DNA of 64,000 nt from Malus domestica (GCF_042453785.1 NC_091661.1:32045501-32109500), one strand, 5' to 3'; numbered from the stretch's first letter, positions 28,277 to 40,630 are shown. Notes: a model not told the origin generated them from the letters alone. Made by a program: numbers and translations.

Positions 28277-31200
28277 ACATCACAATTAATCATACCTTAA
28301 AAACTTCGGTGTCATCCACATATGAGATGTTTATAAGATATTCAAGACCCATCAGCAATGCAGCTATAGTCTCTTGTGTGGTTTCAAGAACACGAATATG
28401 CGCCTACAAAAAGAATAAGTATACAATCAGTAACGTCCTCACTCCTCAACAGATGCTTAAGGATTAATAAACCGAAACAGCAGATGATCCTATACCCAAT
28501 ATTGGACACAAAATCCACTATCTATTGATAGAAATATCATCGTCAAGTACCATATCACTAGTCACATTATTCATTTACAACTATTAACTTAAGGCTTGTG
28601 AAGGCAAGGCACTACATCAACATATTCATGTGAAAGAGAAGAAACTTGCCTTGTAAAACGAAGTGAGAAACAGTGCCAAGTTCTGAATGAATGCCTGACA
28701 AAACAACATCATAAGAAACTAGCTCAATAAACTAACACAAACAATTGGGGCCCACAATCATTAGACAAAACTTACCTGTTCCTCGCCAGATCCATTTGTG
28801 TAAGCTTCAGGTATGTTTGTGGTGGGTGGGAGAATAGTCTAATTGGTTCCATTAAAAAAAAATTCAAATGCATTAGGAAAAGAATAAGACAATGATGAAA
28901 GTCAAATCATATTGTAAGAGTAAACGTATCAGAATATGCACAATTTATGTGAGCATACTTACTCCAACAATCCTTATGCCTTTATAGTTATCAATTATTG
29001 GTTACTTTCTTCAAAACTTTCGATTCCAATATAAAAGAGGGTTATTATTGTCACTCCAAAAATCAAGGGTGGTGCAATCCACACACCACTATCATCCCAT
29101 GTATTCCTAACTACACATTAAACGAAAGTGGATATATTGACACACCTGTAACTGCACCATGAATATACTGTACATCTTAACATACTGTGCATTATAGAAT
29201 TCACCGAAAGTAAGTGCTGCAACCTGAAACCAAAATAGCAGATGATAAAGCCTAAATAATTGGAAGCAGCGATATCTCAGTATCTCCTTGTTGCTTTTTG
29301 CACAAGTGCAACAACCAAAAAATTTCTTAATAGAAATGGAACAACAATGTACCTCCGTTAGACACTGAAGGGTAAGATTCCGATATGAAGGCATGGGAAA
29401 AAACTTCAGAAGGGTTTCAAGCTGTAAAATACAGACACAACATAGAAAGATAAGGATAAATCCTTTGGAAGGGTAATCGAGAACCACACAAAAGTGTTAT
29501 ACGCACCAAAGGGGACTCAAAAATATAGCCCAGGGGAATCCAGGAGAGGAAAGCATGCAATGTGGATAATGTTGCACGTATCAGCTCAGTTCGTTGAGAG
29601 GCTGATAGTACATATAAGCATAACTCATGAATGAGTTGAAACTCACTGGAAAAAAAAAGAATATCAAACAGAAAAGAATAAATAAACAGATTGGACAAAC
29701 CCAATAAATCGACAAGTAAAAGTATGGCATGTCAGACAAGCCCATTCAATTAAAAACAAAGATACCAAATTCATCAGCCAATTACCTGTTCAATGATTGT
29801 TTAAGCTCTTTAATCTTCAACTGTGTCATTTCCCCCCTTGAGAAATCAAAAACCTCTTCGCTTAGAAGCTGAGGGTAAAACATTCAAGCAATTAGTACTG
29901 ACCCAATGAACCATAATCAATTTGATTTCAATCTTTAAAATTGAACATTAAAAATGCTTACCTTTAATATGGCCATACAATTTTCACAAATGGTTTCACT
30001 AGTTTTAGCTGCTGATACAAGATCCGGAATAAAGCTTCGCCATTTGGTGGGCCAATCATGCTTTAAAATCTGTACATAGAGTAATGTCGATATATTACAT
30101 CACAAACATATCCAAAGCAAGCAATTACAGATTTGAATATAACAAGTAAATTTCAGATATTGTGTAATAGAAAAGGCCAACAGACAAATAGAAAAGAAAA
30201 CAAAGTGCTTGATACAACAAACCAACCAAAAAAAAAAAAAGCAACAAAAGCAACAATCCTAATGGGAGAGAACAAGGAAATACCTGAACCAATATAACAT
30301 TGAGTTTGCTGACATAAAGTCTTTCCATTCGAAAAGAGGCCTCATTACTTGATAGCTTCACGAAAGGAACCAATGGTAAGAAAGAAAATTTACTGCTTGA
30401 CTATCTAAATGAGAAAAACTTGCAATCCTCATATATTTACTCCATGATTCATACCTGTACAATAACATCAGAGATATAATTTTTCATTCCGTCTCGCTGT
30501 TCAACAGGCAATGCATTCCACCTGTACTTGATAACCCCTTCTAAGACCTGGATGTGGATGCAAAGAAAACCTCATAAGATCAGCACCTTAAAATACGAAT
30601 AGAAAGATTTATACAGGTTGTAATGGGAAGCTGTATAGAATCCTTTTCCAAAGCATCAAACTATGAGAAAGCTAATGAATATGCAGCAAGATTACATGGT
30701 ATAAGCATTCTACAGACTTTATATGATGCCTTGTTTAACATAGGACAACATACACACTTAAGCAGTCAACTTGATTATTATTATTGTTGTTGTACAACAT
30801 AAAGGTATTCTATTTTTGGCTGTTTTGAAAAGCCCATCTGAAGCCTGCTTCAGCCTCGCTGCCCTACTGCAAGGACTGTCTGGGCATCTGACGGTGGCCT
30901 TGTTATACAAAAAGTATATGCGGTGTGTTATAGATTGTTATGCAACACAACTGACCTGCAAGGCAAAGAACTTGGTGTTTAGGTTCTTTGCGCTCTGTAA
31001 AATGTGCACAACTTGGAGCCACATATCAGGATTGTTTTGCAAGTCCCTCAATATCTGGTCTGCAGCTGTCCTCTGTAATGTCAACACATGGAGCAAAATT
31101 ACTCTAAGAACACAAAGTACTTGGAGAACTAAAGTAAGGCCCACAAAATTACAAGTTAGGCATATAATTTGCCAACGCATCCATTATCCAAATACCATAT

Positions 31201-31974
31201 GGACCCTAATTTTGACGCTACAAGCTAATCCATAAAGCATTACCCATTTTATTCGCTTTTTGTTTTGGTAAGGGAAGCTGAAATATTTTCGTAAACCTAG
31301 TTTGTCCAAACAAAGAGCAATCCTGGTATTAAGTATTCAATAATCATTGCAATGCATTCATATTTTCTCAAAGAGAATAATGTAATGCAGTCACAGAATA
31401 ACCAGGTCACCATCATTACTCAATCATGGTTTCTTTAGTTCCGAAAGTGTAGAGGATGAAATATTGATTATTCAAAATTTCACACTGAAGCCAATTACCA
31501 ATTCACTTAATAGTTCATGAATTATTTGAGAACACACAATATTAACATCTCTCTCTTCCAAACCCACCGAACCAAACAACCCCAAAAATAGGCAGATAGC
31601 TAATGTGCAGTAATCCATCAAACGCTCAAATGTGCCCCCGATAAAAGACATTGAAGCTAGGCCAGAATTTCCCTTAAAGTAAAAACTCCCCCAAATGAAG
31701 GTTTTCAAGAGTTAAACCCTAGGTCTGAGAACTTAAATTTCCCCTCAACTTCTAAAAACCCAAACAGAAAGCTTAAACCCCAGGGCACAAAACCCGGATT
31801 GCACTTGCAAATTGGGCACACTTGGTCGGAAAACAAACAGAAAGCAAAGATAGAAAAGGAGCAGCAATCACTCACCTCCTCCTTAGATCCGGTGCCGTAG
31901 AAGGCGGCGACGGTGGCATCGAGCAGGCCAACGTCAATCGGCTGGCTCAAGTCCCTTAGCTTCTCAGCCGCCAT
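22473..31974 (-). CDS. XPO1: Exportin-1 / CRM1 nuclear export receptor, complete (32 exons)
   Basis: Importin-beta family karyopherin that exports leucine-rich NES cargo with Ran-GTP. Exons, transcript order: 31974-31876, 31072-30956, 30547-30455, 30355-30284, 30069-29962, 29868-29786, 29645-29507, 29421-29353, 29223-29146, 28838-28776, 28694-28650, 28403-28296, 28186-28088, 27913-27710, 27292-27233, 26937-26827, 26692-26595, 26456-26348, 26127-26062, 25933-25835, 25753-25673, 25586-25497, 25089-25004, 24903-24823, 24745-24563, 24368-24302, 23954-23844, 23695-23588, 23511-23374, 23287-23150, 22929-22825, 22595-22473. They sum to 1076 codons plus stop, the expected length. Start [16 protein letters not shown], end [10 protein letters not shown]. 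Highly conserved blocks include [16 protein letters not shown] and [20 protein letters not shown]. The Cys in LLNLCE matches the leptomycin-sensitive Cys of human CRM1. Intron 11 uses a GC donor. Confidence 0.95.
22983..23139 (+). mobile_element. SINE with 18-bp TSD, in XPO1 intron 30-31
   Basis: The body is 23001-23121, flanked by perfect 18-bp repeats 22983-23000 and 23122-23139 (AAACATAATAGTATCCAT). Same family as the copy in the ARF intron: GCAAGTGGCCCTTTA..., box B-like GGTTCAAACCC, end TATCGTTTGACATAAAAAA. It is antisense to XPO1 and lies wholly within an intron. Confidence 0.9.
28242..28275. repeat. (GA)n microsatellite in an XPO1 intron
   Basis: An uninterrupted GA run of about 17 units, 20 bases from the acceptor-side exon boundary of a small intron. 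Confidence 0.95.
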
Positions 31975-32210
31975 AGCCACTGAGCGAGAAAGGGGGAGAA
32001 AGAGAAGGAAGGACGATCGTAGACACCCAAGCCGATAAACCCTAGAGCGCAACAGCAGTGTGGATAGGAGGAAATAGAGACACCGGAAGCCACCGAAACC
32101 CTAGGAGAGAGAAAAGATTCTAGAGAGAGAAGAAAAGAGAATAGTGCTGAGGAAGGAGCGAAAGGGTGTGTGGGTATTTATTTATATATTAATTAGGGGA
32201 AAAAGAAGAG
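31975..32210 (-). promoter_or_regulatory. XPO1 promoter and 5' leader
   Basis: Upstream of the XPO1 start on the - strand. Two AAACCCTA telo-box-like motifs (near 32036 and 32095, + strand reading) and GA/CT tracts are typical of plant genes with broad expression in dividing cells. A function here is inferred, not shown. Confidence 0.4.
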
Positions 32211-34223
32211 AGAGAGAGAAGGGGGGAGGGAAATAAAGACAGCTTGAAAATGAAGCAGTAGAGAAGTGGTAGTGGCGTAGGAGAGCAGGAGAGCGGGACG
32301 AGTGATAGAGCGAGTGACGAGTTGGTTCGGGGTTGAGTTTGTAATCGTAGAGGATGGATAGGGTTGGTGTGGGTTTTGCCTCCACTCCTCTGTCTTTGTC
32401 CGTGTGCGGTGGTATAAATGTTCTTGCTGGTGCGTGCGTGACCAAAAATAGGTCATCGGTGAGCCCTAGATAGAATATAGTATTCCACCCCATTGAATAC
32501 AAGAAATTCTTGACTTGGGCTTTCGTTTCACGTAATTTATCCGCTCACAACACACAAAAGAGAAACCTCCAATGCTTGAGTTTGATTCCATTAGTCTTGA
32601 AATTTTTGGCACTGATAAATTATACAATGATGATTGGGAGAAACTAAAATGTATCTGTGAGTCTTTTCGGTCCCATAAAAGTGGAAGTGGTCGCCTTTTT
32701 ATAAAAAAAAATAAAAAATGAAAAGTTAAAAACAAAAAACATTTGGGTCCTTCAAAATGGATGTGGATCTTTGATAGAACTGCGTTGTTATGACAACTCT
32801 CACAAAGAGAGTGATAAATGTGGGGTCGCAAATGAGATCAAATACAAAAAGTCTCATAACTTTGTGAAGTGTCTTATAAATAATGTGATCATAATTTCTT
32901 AAGCTTTTTTCTCATCAAAATTGGCGTACGTGACACCTAAATGAAGGGGTCCCTTATGTGTCAAGCGGACGAGTGATGTGGCACGATAATTTGTATTCAA
33001 TAATATCTCAATAGTACACATAACAATGAAGAAAAAAAATAAAGCCAAGTATGATTATCAATTAATATACATTGGATATGTCAATTGTGATTATCAACTA
33101 CACCATAACGCACTATCATGTGTGAAACTAAAATACAATAGTACATAATATTTTTATTGTTGATGTATTATGTAACCACATTGGCATACCTTGTGCAAGC
33201 AAGTCCTCTAGTTATCTGAGTAAATGAACTTTTGCTCCAAAAACACACACAAAAAATAAAGATTATACTAGGGAGATCACATTTTTAAATCAAATTGTGT
33301 AAACTAAATTATGAGTTTGTTGATGATTGAATTATTAATTAAGTATCGATTAATATGTTTATTTCCTATTGGTGACACATCATTTGATTTACAAATTTTG
33401 ATAAAAAAAATTGACCACATTCCAAAAATAAATTTCTGTTCACTAAAAATAATATAAAATATTTTGCTAAGTTTTCATGTAAATATAAAAATTAGCGTGA
33501 TGTGAGTCTACGGGCAAAAATATGCAAGGTTTTTAGAATACTGACTTTTAAAAAATAAAAAATAAAAAGAAAGGTGGGGCCGGTCCGTGTGCGTGAATGT
33601 GACGCTTGTCGAAGCTGCTTTATTGTCATTTGTCAATCTGTTATTGGCCCCTCTTTTTTATTGGATTTGAATTTTTTTTTTATTTCTTTTTACAGGGTGG
33701 AAAGAAGGAATTTTCTTTTTGTTTTCTTCTTTTTTGTTTTTTCAATTTTTCTCCGAAGGTTGAAAGGGATATCTGATGGCTTTAACCTCGAGAATCTGCT
33801 CGAATATTATTGGTTTCGAGTTGGCCGGCACTTTAACTTGGGCTGACACTTTTGGGCTTTTAATACTGGCGACTCATTACTTGGGTTTTATGAGAAAGCA
33901 TAAGGGCGTTCCGCTTCAATCAAGGCTTATTGGACAAATATCTCTACTCAAGTAATTTATTTATTAAAGTGTAGATTTTAGTTATATAATATACACGCGT
34001 TATCTTTGTAGTAAATATATGTATCTAATGTTTAACATACCTTCTGCCATTCAAATATTATATGAGCAAAAATGCAATTGTTTTGTCATTCAAACCAAAA
34101 AACCCTCTCCCGCCTATCATGTAGTAATATTTTTCTCATCACTTTGCCACTTTGCACTACCACTAAACTGAAATTTTTGTACCATTGGAATTGTGATACA
34201 CCAACATTTGAAATCATCTTTAT
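32211..34223. other. Spacer between XPO1 and the repeat block
   Basis: AT-rich DNA with no supportable gene. It contains a MITE-like stretch near 33265-33420 (separate entry) and poly-T runs around 33650-33750. Confidence 0.4.
33265..33420. mobile_element. Probable MITE copy
   Basis: The left half (GGGAGATCACATTTTTAAATCA) resembles the left end of the element at 61363-61523. The right half contains an approximate inverted counterpart (TTTGATTTACAAA). Ends are imprecise. Confidence 0.4.
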
Positions 34224-36578
34224 TGACACGCCCCAACCCTAATATTCCTTGAATACCAGGATAGACACGTGTTGGGCGACACATGAGGATGACGAAAGCC
34301 ATTATTTGATACAAAAGTTAAGAATAAGAAATAAATAAGGGTTATGAATTTAAAATACAATGAATTAAAAATTTAGGAACGTGTTCAGAGCATACAACTA
34401 ATTAAAACACTAAAGAAAATAATATAAAATTAGATGAACAAAGGAGTGGGTCCTACATCGAGAGGACTCGAAGATGCCGATGTAGAAGTGTCTTGACGCC
34501 GCGATTAGGTGTCTTGATCCTAAGTCCTGAATGGGGGCGCAAAACAAAAGTGAGTGGACTAAGTTCATATATACAATAATAATAAAACAATTATCAAAAT
34601 ACTAACCCCCACATTTTTAATAATGAAAACTACTAGCATAATAAGTGATGGATTTAATAAAAATCTTAGCATGCAAAAAATATCTCAAAAATCATATCGC
34701 GGAAATCAAAACAATAAACGCATCGTAGACGTCTCGTAAGCGCGGTGCGTTGCTAGAAAGATCACTGAATAAATATAACTCCTGGCCCAATACCTGCTCC
34801 GTGGTCTCTGCGCCCGTAGCCAGAGATTACCAACTCTCGGCCCAATGCCTGCTCCATGTCCCTCAGCCCGTAGATAGAGATTACCAACTCCCGGCGTAAA
34901 TGCAAACACCAGATCCTCGCCCCAGGCAGCATAGTGTCCTCTAGGTACGCACAAATAGTTACGCCTCTCATAAATAACCACTTCATAGTATAAAGTCATC
35001 CATCGTCTATACTATAAAGAGGGGTTTCTAAAACATGTTCTAGCATCCTATCGTCATCCATTAAATAGTCTACCAGATCATGGTTTTTATAAAAAATACG
35101 ATATATTAAAATATAGCTCATAATAGGCTAATATTTATTTCCTCACAAAAAACACGAGACGAATTTAATAAATTCAGTAAACAAGCTTAACATAAATCGA
35201 ATCATAAATTCGTAGGCATGCTAATCATTTATGCAATTAAATTATAAAATCATGTAATTTTAGAAGGGGCCCACTCACAATACTTCACCATCGAAAAGTC
35301 ACGCAGCAAGCGAAGATGTAATGCCACAATAATTGCCCCTAAACACATTGAATGGTACAATTAATAAAACTATATTAAGACAATTGAATTTGGGAAAACG
35401 GACGTCGGAGACGGATTCAGGACGTTGTTTTACCCTAAGAAGGGTCACAAATACATTTCGTAAAGTCAAAAGAATATTCCAGAGAATATTCCCTAACGAA
35501 TATTCCATACAAAGGGTTTGGGTTTAAAACAAAATAAAAGGATTTGAGTTTTAGGTTAAATGAGTTAGAGGGTTAAAAGGGTTTTGGGCTTAAAGCCCTT
35601 AACAAAAACCGGCCTAAGGCTCTTATTTTAAAAACAACAAATAAAATAAATAATAAAACAGAAATGGGTTTTGGGTTGGGCTTGGCAGGAAAGGCCCAAA
35701 GGCCTTGGGGTTTTTGGGCTACCGGATTCAAAGGAAGAAGAAGACCGGAAATTCGGCCGGAAAACCACCCAACTTTAAACCACCATAATTTTGTCACTAC
35801 TCAAGGAAATCAAGTGAAATAAGAATGAAAGTTGTAGCTCTCGAAGAGACGAAGAGAATGGTACCTCACACGATGTCTAACTCGCCATGGTTTGGCTGGA
35901 AAATGCCTCGAAAGCCTCAGAGGTCGCCGGAAACTGGGTAAGATTCAAATGAGTATAATTTCTTCAATACTCAATGAAATTGAGTGAAACAAAAAGGAAA
36001 GTTGTAGTTCTCAGCGAGACGAAGAGATTGATACCTTGCACGCTGGCCAACTCGTAGTGGTTTGGCCAAAAATGGCCTCGAAAGCCGTCGGTTTCTCGTC
36101 GGAAATCCAGGGAAGTCTCCCCGACGTGTTTCTTCATGGTTTGACGTCCAAAAACACAACCACGGGTCAAAAAATGACTATATGGATGAAAAGAGAAGTA
36201 TTTGGAGTGTTTTTCGAGACCTACCCATGTCAAGTGTGATGGAGACGCGCCGGAGCTCTTCCTCAAGTTTATGCCGTGACTTGTAGTGGTGAGAGAGAAA
36301 GGGAAAGCTGATGGTGTTGATGGTGTTGATGATGAGGGAGATGAGGGTGTGCAAGGAGGGAGAACACAGGTGAGAGGTAGAAAGTTGCAGAGAAATTGAG
36401 AGATACGGGAAAGAGAGAAGAGAGAGATGGGAGGCTGGGGACAACAATCAGGGGTGGGTCCCTTTGGCTCACCATTTAAGACCCAAAAACAAATTTTAAA
36501 AGGAAAATAAATTCCCAAACTTGGTGAAAATACAAAAATACATTTTATGTACAGTAAATCCCAGGACGGGTTGTTACA
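34224..36578 (-). mobile_element. Solo long LTR (2.36 kb), Ty3-like
   Basis: The + strand reading starts TGACACGCCCCAACCC and ends GGGTTGTTACA. Perfect 5-bp TSDs TTTAT sit at 34219-34223 and 36579-36583. On the - strand it begins TGTAACAACCCGTCC and ends GGGCGTGTCA, so it is TG..CA bounded. No coding region, PBS or second LTR is present, which suggests a solo LTR. The TGTAACAACCCG start and length recall Tekay-like chromovirus LTRs (an inference). A fragment of the same terminal sequence recurs at 57713-57767. Confidence 0.72.
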
Positions 36579-37011
36579 TTTATTATCATATTAGGTTATA
36601 AACCATCTTATAATAAGGTCTTTTTAGTTATTTTTCAGATGCCTCTACTAAAAGAAATTTCTAACATCATCCCTTGCAACTAGTTATGGCATCATTCCCA
36701 TCAACCACCGCCTTAGCGCTACTCCAACCAATTAAACCGTCCGAAGCTCATGCTGCCATTTCTGAATCCATAATGGGGCACAGATTAAAGCCTCCGAACA
36801 GACAAAAATTCTTAGACCCTCTCTTTTACAAAATTTGAAATTAGACCATTTGAAGCTCATATTGTCATGCTCGTCCTCAATCCGCTAAGTTTTTCATTCA
36901 AAATTTGAAGCTATTTGCATATCAATGTTTAAACATTTTAACTCTTTTTTTTTATCGACAAGATTGAACACGTTAAATTCTCAAATATTTCAATTAGCTA
37001 AACTTCACGTT
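36579..37011. other. Spacer
   Basis: Short AT-rich spacer between the solo LTR and the Cassandra element. Nothing recognised. Confidence 0.4.
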
Positions 37012-37654
37012 TGTAACACCCTACATCGTCCAGGGGAGTGATCCTTAAATGTATACTCCCATATCTACCTAGCACGAGGCATTTTGGGAGCTCATTGGCT
37101 TCGGGTTCCATCGAAACTCCGAAATTAAACGAGTAGCGCGCAAGAGCAATCCCATGATGGGTGACCCATTGGGAAGTTCTTGTGTGAGTTCCCAGAAACA
37201 AAACCGTGAGGGCGTAGTCGGGGCCCAAAGCGGACAATATCGTGCTACGGTGGTGGAACAGGTCCGGGATATGGTGGACCCCGGCCGGGATGTGTTAGAA
37301 TGGTATCAGAGCCAATCCCTGGCTGGAAGTGTGCCGACTAGGACGTCGGGCCCCTAAGGTGTGTGGATTGTAACACCCCACATCGTCTAGGGAAGTGATC
37401 CTTAAATGTATATTCCCATATCTACCTAGCACGAGGCCTTTTGGGAGCTCATTGGCTTCGGGTTTCATTGGAACTTCGAAGTTAAGCGAGTAGCGCGCAA
37501 GAGCAATCCCATGATGGGTGACCCATTGGGAAGTTCTCGTGTGAGTTCCTAGAAATAAAACCGTGAGGGCATAGTCGGGGCCTAAAGCAGACAATATCGT
37601 GCTACGGTGGTGGAACAGGTCCGGGATGTGGTGGACCCGGGCCGGGATGTGACA
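37012..37654 (+). mobile_element. Complete Cassandra TRIM with 5S-rRNA-like LTRs
   Basis: Two 286-bp LTRs (37012-37297 and 37369-37654) beginning TGTAACACC and ending GATGTG(A/T)(C/T)A. A 71-bp internal part holds an initiator-tRNA-Met primer-binding site TGGTATCAGAGCC at 37301-37313 and a GGGCCCCTAAGG polypurine-like stretch before the 3' LTR. Perfect 5-bp TSDs ACGTT flank it (37007-37011, 37655-37659). Each LTR carries the 5S-like core (CTCCGAARTTAARCGAG ... GGGTGACCCATTGGGAAGTT). No protein is encoded, as known for Cassandra. The 5' LTR ends TTA instead of ACA. Confidence 0.95.
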
Positions 37655-37862
37655 ACGTTAGTGAGCCTAATATATTATTTTAGTGGTTCATCATAAGCTT
37701 TTGAAACCAACACAACATGTTTTTTTTTACTAACAAAAATTCATAGGTCCGAAACAAATCAATTCCCTCATCCTTTAGTGTAAATGTATTTTTGTATAGA
37801 AAAAATAAAAAATAACTTTTGTGAAAAGGAGGTTAAAAGTCCAAAGTAACTTTGAACTCAAT

Positions 37863-38231
37863 TGTTGATGCACAAAACCGGAGGTCTTGGAACAACGTAA
37901 ATCCGACCGTGAATCTACAAGAAATGTAAAGAACATAAGATGTATCGTGGTTCACCCTAATGTTTGGGCTACGTCCACACTGATATTGTATTTCTCTGTT
38001 TGTGAGAGGATTGTGAGGGAAAGAGAGAGCCTTGTAATGTGAGAGTGAGGCTCTAGGGATTTCAGGCCTAAGAATTGGCCTCTTCTAATGAGGAGAGTGA
38101 GGAGTCCTTTTATATAATAAGGCCTTCTCACTTATTACATATTTGCCCCTTTATTTATTACATAATTACATTTAAGTCCCCCGAGTATTTATACAAGATC
38201 TAAATACGGATGCCTAAGTATGGTATAAACA
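37863..38231 (-). repeat. 3' LTR of the gene-capturing element
   Basis: 369 bp, matching 41260-41639 with a few indels. The adjoining purine-rich tract on the - strand (from 38232 onward, GGGGACTAC) marks it as the 3' LTR. Confidence 0.85.
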
Positions 38232-38439
38232 GTAGTCCCCAAAGTCTTCAGTCAAGATAGTCTTTTGGCTGGAGACTTGAAATTTAGTCTACATGTGGGC
38301 CGAATTAATTAGATGTCATCTAAGACTGATACTTGATATGAGGCGGTGCTCAATCTGAAATGATGCTCAATTAGAAGTAGCACATGTTGCAAAGTTGCTC
38401 GGTTTGTGGCTTATGTTGCCTTGGTTGGCTCGGCTTGTG

Positions 38440-38910
38440 GCGTTGAAGGTGAGGGAGTCCCTTTTATAGAATAAGGACTCGCTCCTCAATACATAAGTGA
38501 TGAGTTATGAGTGATGCTTGCGGCGAGGTGGTTGCTCAGTAGGCGACGATGCTCTCTAATGGTGGTAAATGAGTCATTTTTATAGAATAAGGGCTTTCTC
38601 CTCAATATATAAGTAATGGGTTAGGAGTGATGCTCGCGGCGAGGCGGTTGCTCAGTAGGCGGCGATGCTTTCTAATGATGGTGAGAGAGTCCATTTTATA
38701 GAATAAAGGCTCGCTCCTCAATACATAAGTGATGGGTTAGGAATGATGTTCACGGCGAGGCGGTTGCTCAGCTGGCGGCGATGCTCTCTAATGAAGGTGA
38801 GGGAGTCCCTTTTATAAAATAAAGACTCGCTTCTCAGTACATGAATAATGGGTGCTCTCTAATGAAAGTGAGGGAGTCCATTTTATAGAATAAGGGCTCG
38901 TTCCTCAGTA
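38440..38910. repeat. ~115-bp tandem repeats related to the element's LTR
   Basis: The motif GAGGGAGTCC(C/A)TTTTATAGAATAAGG recurs near 38455, 38568, 38683, 38797 and 38868, followed by TCGCTCCTCAATACATAAGTG and GGCGGTTGCTCAG. The LTR itself contains a similar GAGGAGTCCTTTTATATAATAAGG, so the array seems to derive from LTR sequence. Confidence 0.75.
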
Positions 38911-39390
38911 CATAAATAATGGGCTAAGTCCCCCAAGTATTTTTCATGAGGCCCAGTTGAGACCCAATATATGGTACATAATGTAGTCCCCCAAGTCTTT
39001 TTCATGAGGCCCAGTTGAGGCCTAATATATGGTACATAATGTAGTCCCCTAAGTCTTCGGTATAGGTCGAAGTGGCGGTTGTTCGGATGTGGTATTTGTA
39101 TACCCTGCACTGAAGCTTTGTAGGTGAAGCTTTGCAAGTGAAGCTTTTGAAGCTGGAACTTTGTAAATGAAGCTTTTGAAGTTGGAGCTCTTGAAGCTGG
39201 AGCTCTGTAAATGAAGCTTTCGAAGTTGATTGACATGAGTGATGCTCATTAATGTTTATGTTGATTGACATGAATGATACTCATGGATGTTGGCATGAGT
39301 GATGGTCAAGAATGTTTATGTATGATTGGCATAAGTGATGCTCATGAATGTTTATGTATGATTGACATGAGTGATGCTCATGTATAATTT

Positions 39391-39700
39391 TGGAGTACTG
39401 GACGTACTTTTGATCACCTGGTTGGTGATAATAGCGACATGCTGCCGAATAATTTTGGAGTACTGGGCGTACTTTTGATCACCTGGTTGGTGATAATAGC
39501 GACAGGATGCCGAAAAATTTTAGAGTACTGGGCATACCTTAATCACCTGGTTGGTGATAATAGTGGCAAATTGCCAAATAATTTTGGAGTACTGGGCGTA
39601 CTTTTAATCAACTGGTTGGTGATAATAGCGGCAAGCTGCCGAATAATTTTGGTAGTACTGGACGTACTTTTGATCACCTAGTTGATGATAATAGAGGGCC
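39391..39700. repeat. 65-bp minisatellite, about 5 copies
   Basis: TTTTGGAGTACTGG(G/A)CGTAC followed by ATCACCTGGTTGGTGATAATAG recurs at 39391, 39456, 39521, 39585 and about 39650. The related CACCTGGTTGGTGGCAT motif builds the array at 53,840-54,640 in the other element. Confidence 0.85.
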
Positions 39701-40207
39701 TGGCTCTTTTGGGCATATGGACCTTGTCCCTCCACATAGTATTCCAGCTCATTATTTTGGGCTTGCCGTTTTTTTATTTTTTATTTATTTTTTATTAACC
39801 TCTGATGGGGTATACAAATGTCTCCGAAAGATAAGAAAAATAAATTACATCATTCAAAAATAAATCCGACCCTCTGCTCAATGGGTCACGCCCATAATGC
39901 CATCACCACCGCAATTATGCCTGCTTCTTTTTATTTTCTTTTGCTTTCTGCTTTTACTTTCTGCTTTTCTTTCTGCTTGGGATATGTCGCTTGATGACAT
40001 GATTAAGGGTAATATTCCTTTCTCTTTTCTTTTCTTTCTTTTGGCGGATGGCAGACAAGAGGAATAATAATAAGTTTGTTATTGAGAAAGCTTATCTTCT
40101 TCCTCTCTACTGTCGGTCTGGTCTTCTTGTTCCAGTTCACAAGGAGTGGTCATCTCAGGGCTCGCTCCTCCAATATGGGTTATCTCCAATGATGCAGTAC
40201 AACTTAC

Positions 40208-40630
40208 CCAAGAGCACCTTCTGATCTGACAAAATTAGGAAATCCATCTGACAAACCTCTAGCAAATCCAGGTTGAGTTTGCACACAGACCTTGACTGCC
40301 TTAAAGGGTCAAAGAGCAACATCGGCAATGACCTCAGCAGATGCAGAACCAGCAAGGTAGATCAAGGTCTTGTACTTGGCAGCAAACTCTGGTCCAGCAA
40401 GGTCAGAGTAGTACTTCTTGAAAAATTCATAGAATCCAAACTTGCAAGCACTCTGAGCATTGTAACCAAGGAGGGTAGGCACCCATTCCCTGAAAAAGCC
40501 CTTAACCCCTTACTCTTTTAGCAAAACTCCAAAACCAGATGCGATGCTTTTGTATTTTGTGGGATCAATATGCATATTGCACTTGACGAGGTCAAGGGGA
40601 GTGACGGCCGTGTGAGTGAGATTTCGGGAC
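40208..40630 (-). pseudogene. Captured fragment of mitochondrial phosphate carrier gene
   Basis: The - strand encodes LTHTAVTPLDLVKCN, a run ending FGVLLKE then stop, GVKGFFREWVPTLLGYNAQ, CKFGFYEFFKKYYSDLAG, YLAGSASAEVIADVAL then stop, and VQTQPGFARGLSDGFPNFVRSEGALG. These are consecutive segments of plant mitochondrial phosphate carrier (MPT/PHT3), including the PxD/E-type carrier signature in TPLDLVK. At least two in-frame stops make it non-functional. It stops at 40208 with a GTAAG donor-like sequence, suggesting capture of genomic or unspliced sequence. It lies wholly inside an LTR element whose ends and TSD are identifiable. Confidence 0.85.

Noticed and set aside
37100-37190. 5S rRNA gene
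   Set aside because: The 5S-like core sits inside both LTRs of a TRIM with PBS and TSD and is diverged; it is the Cassandra 5S-like domain, not a 5S gene.
39439-39681. 80-codon repeat ORF
   Set aside because: Arises from the 65-bp tandem repeat.
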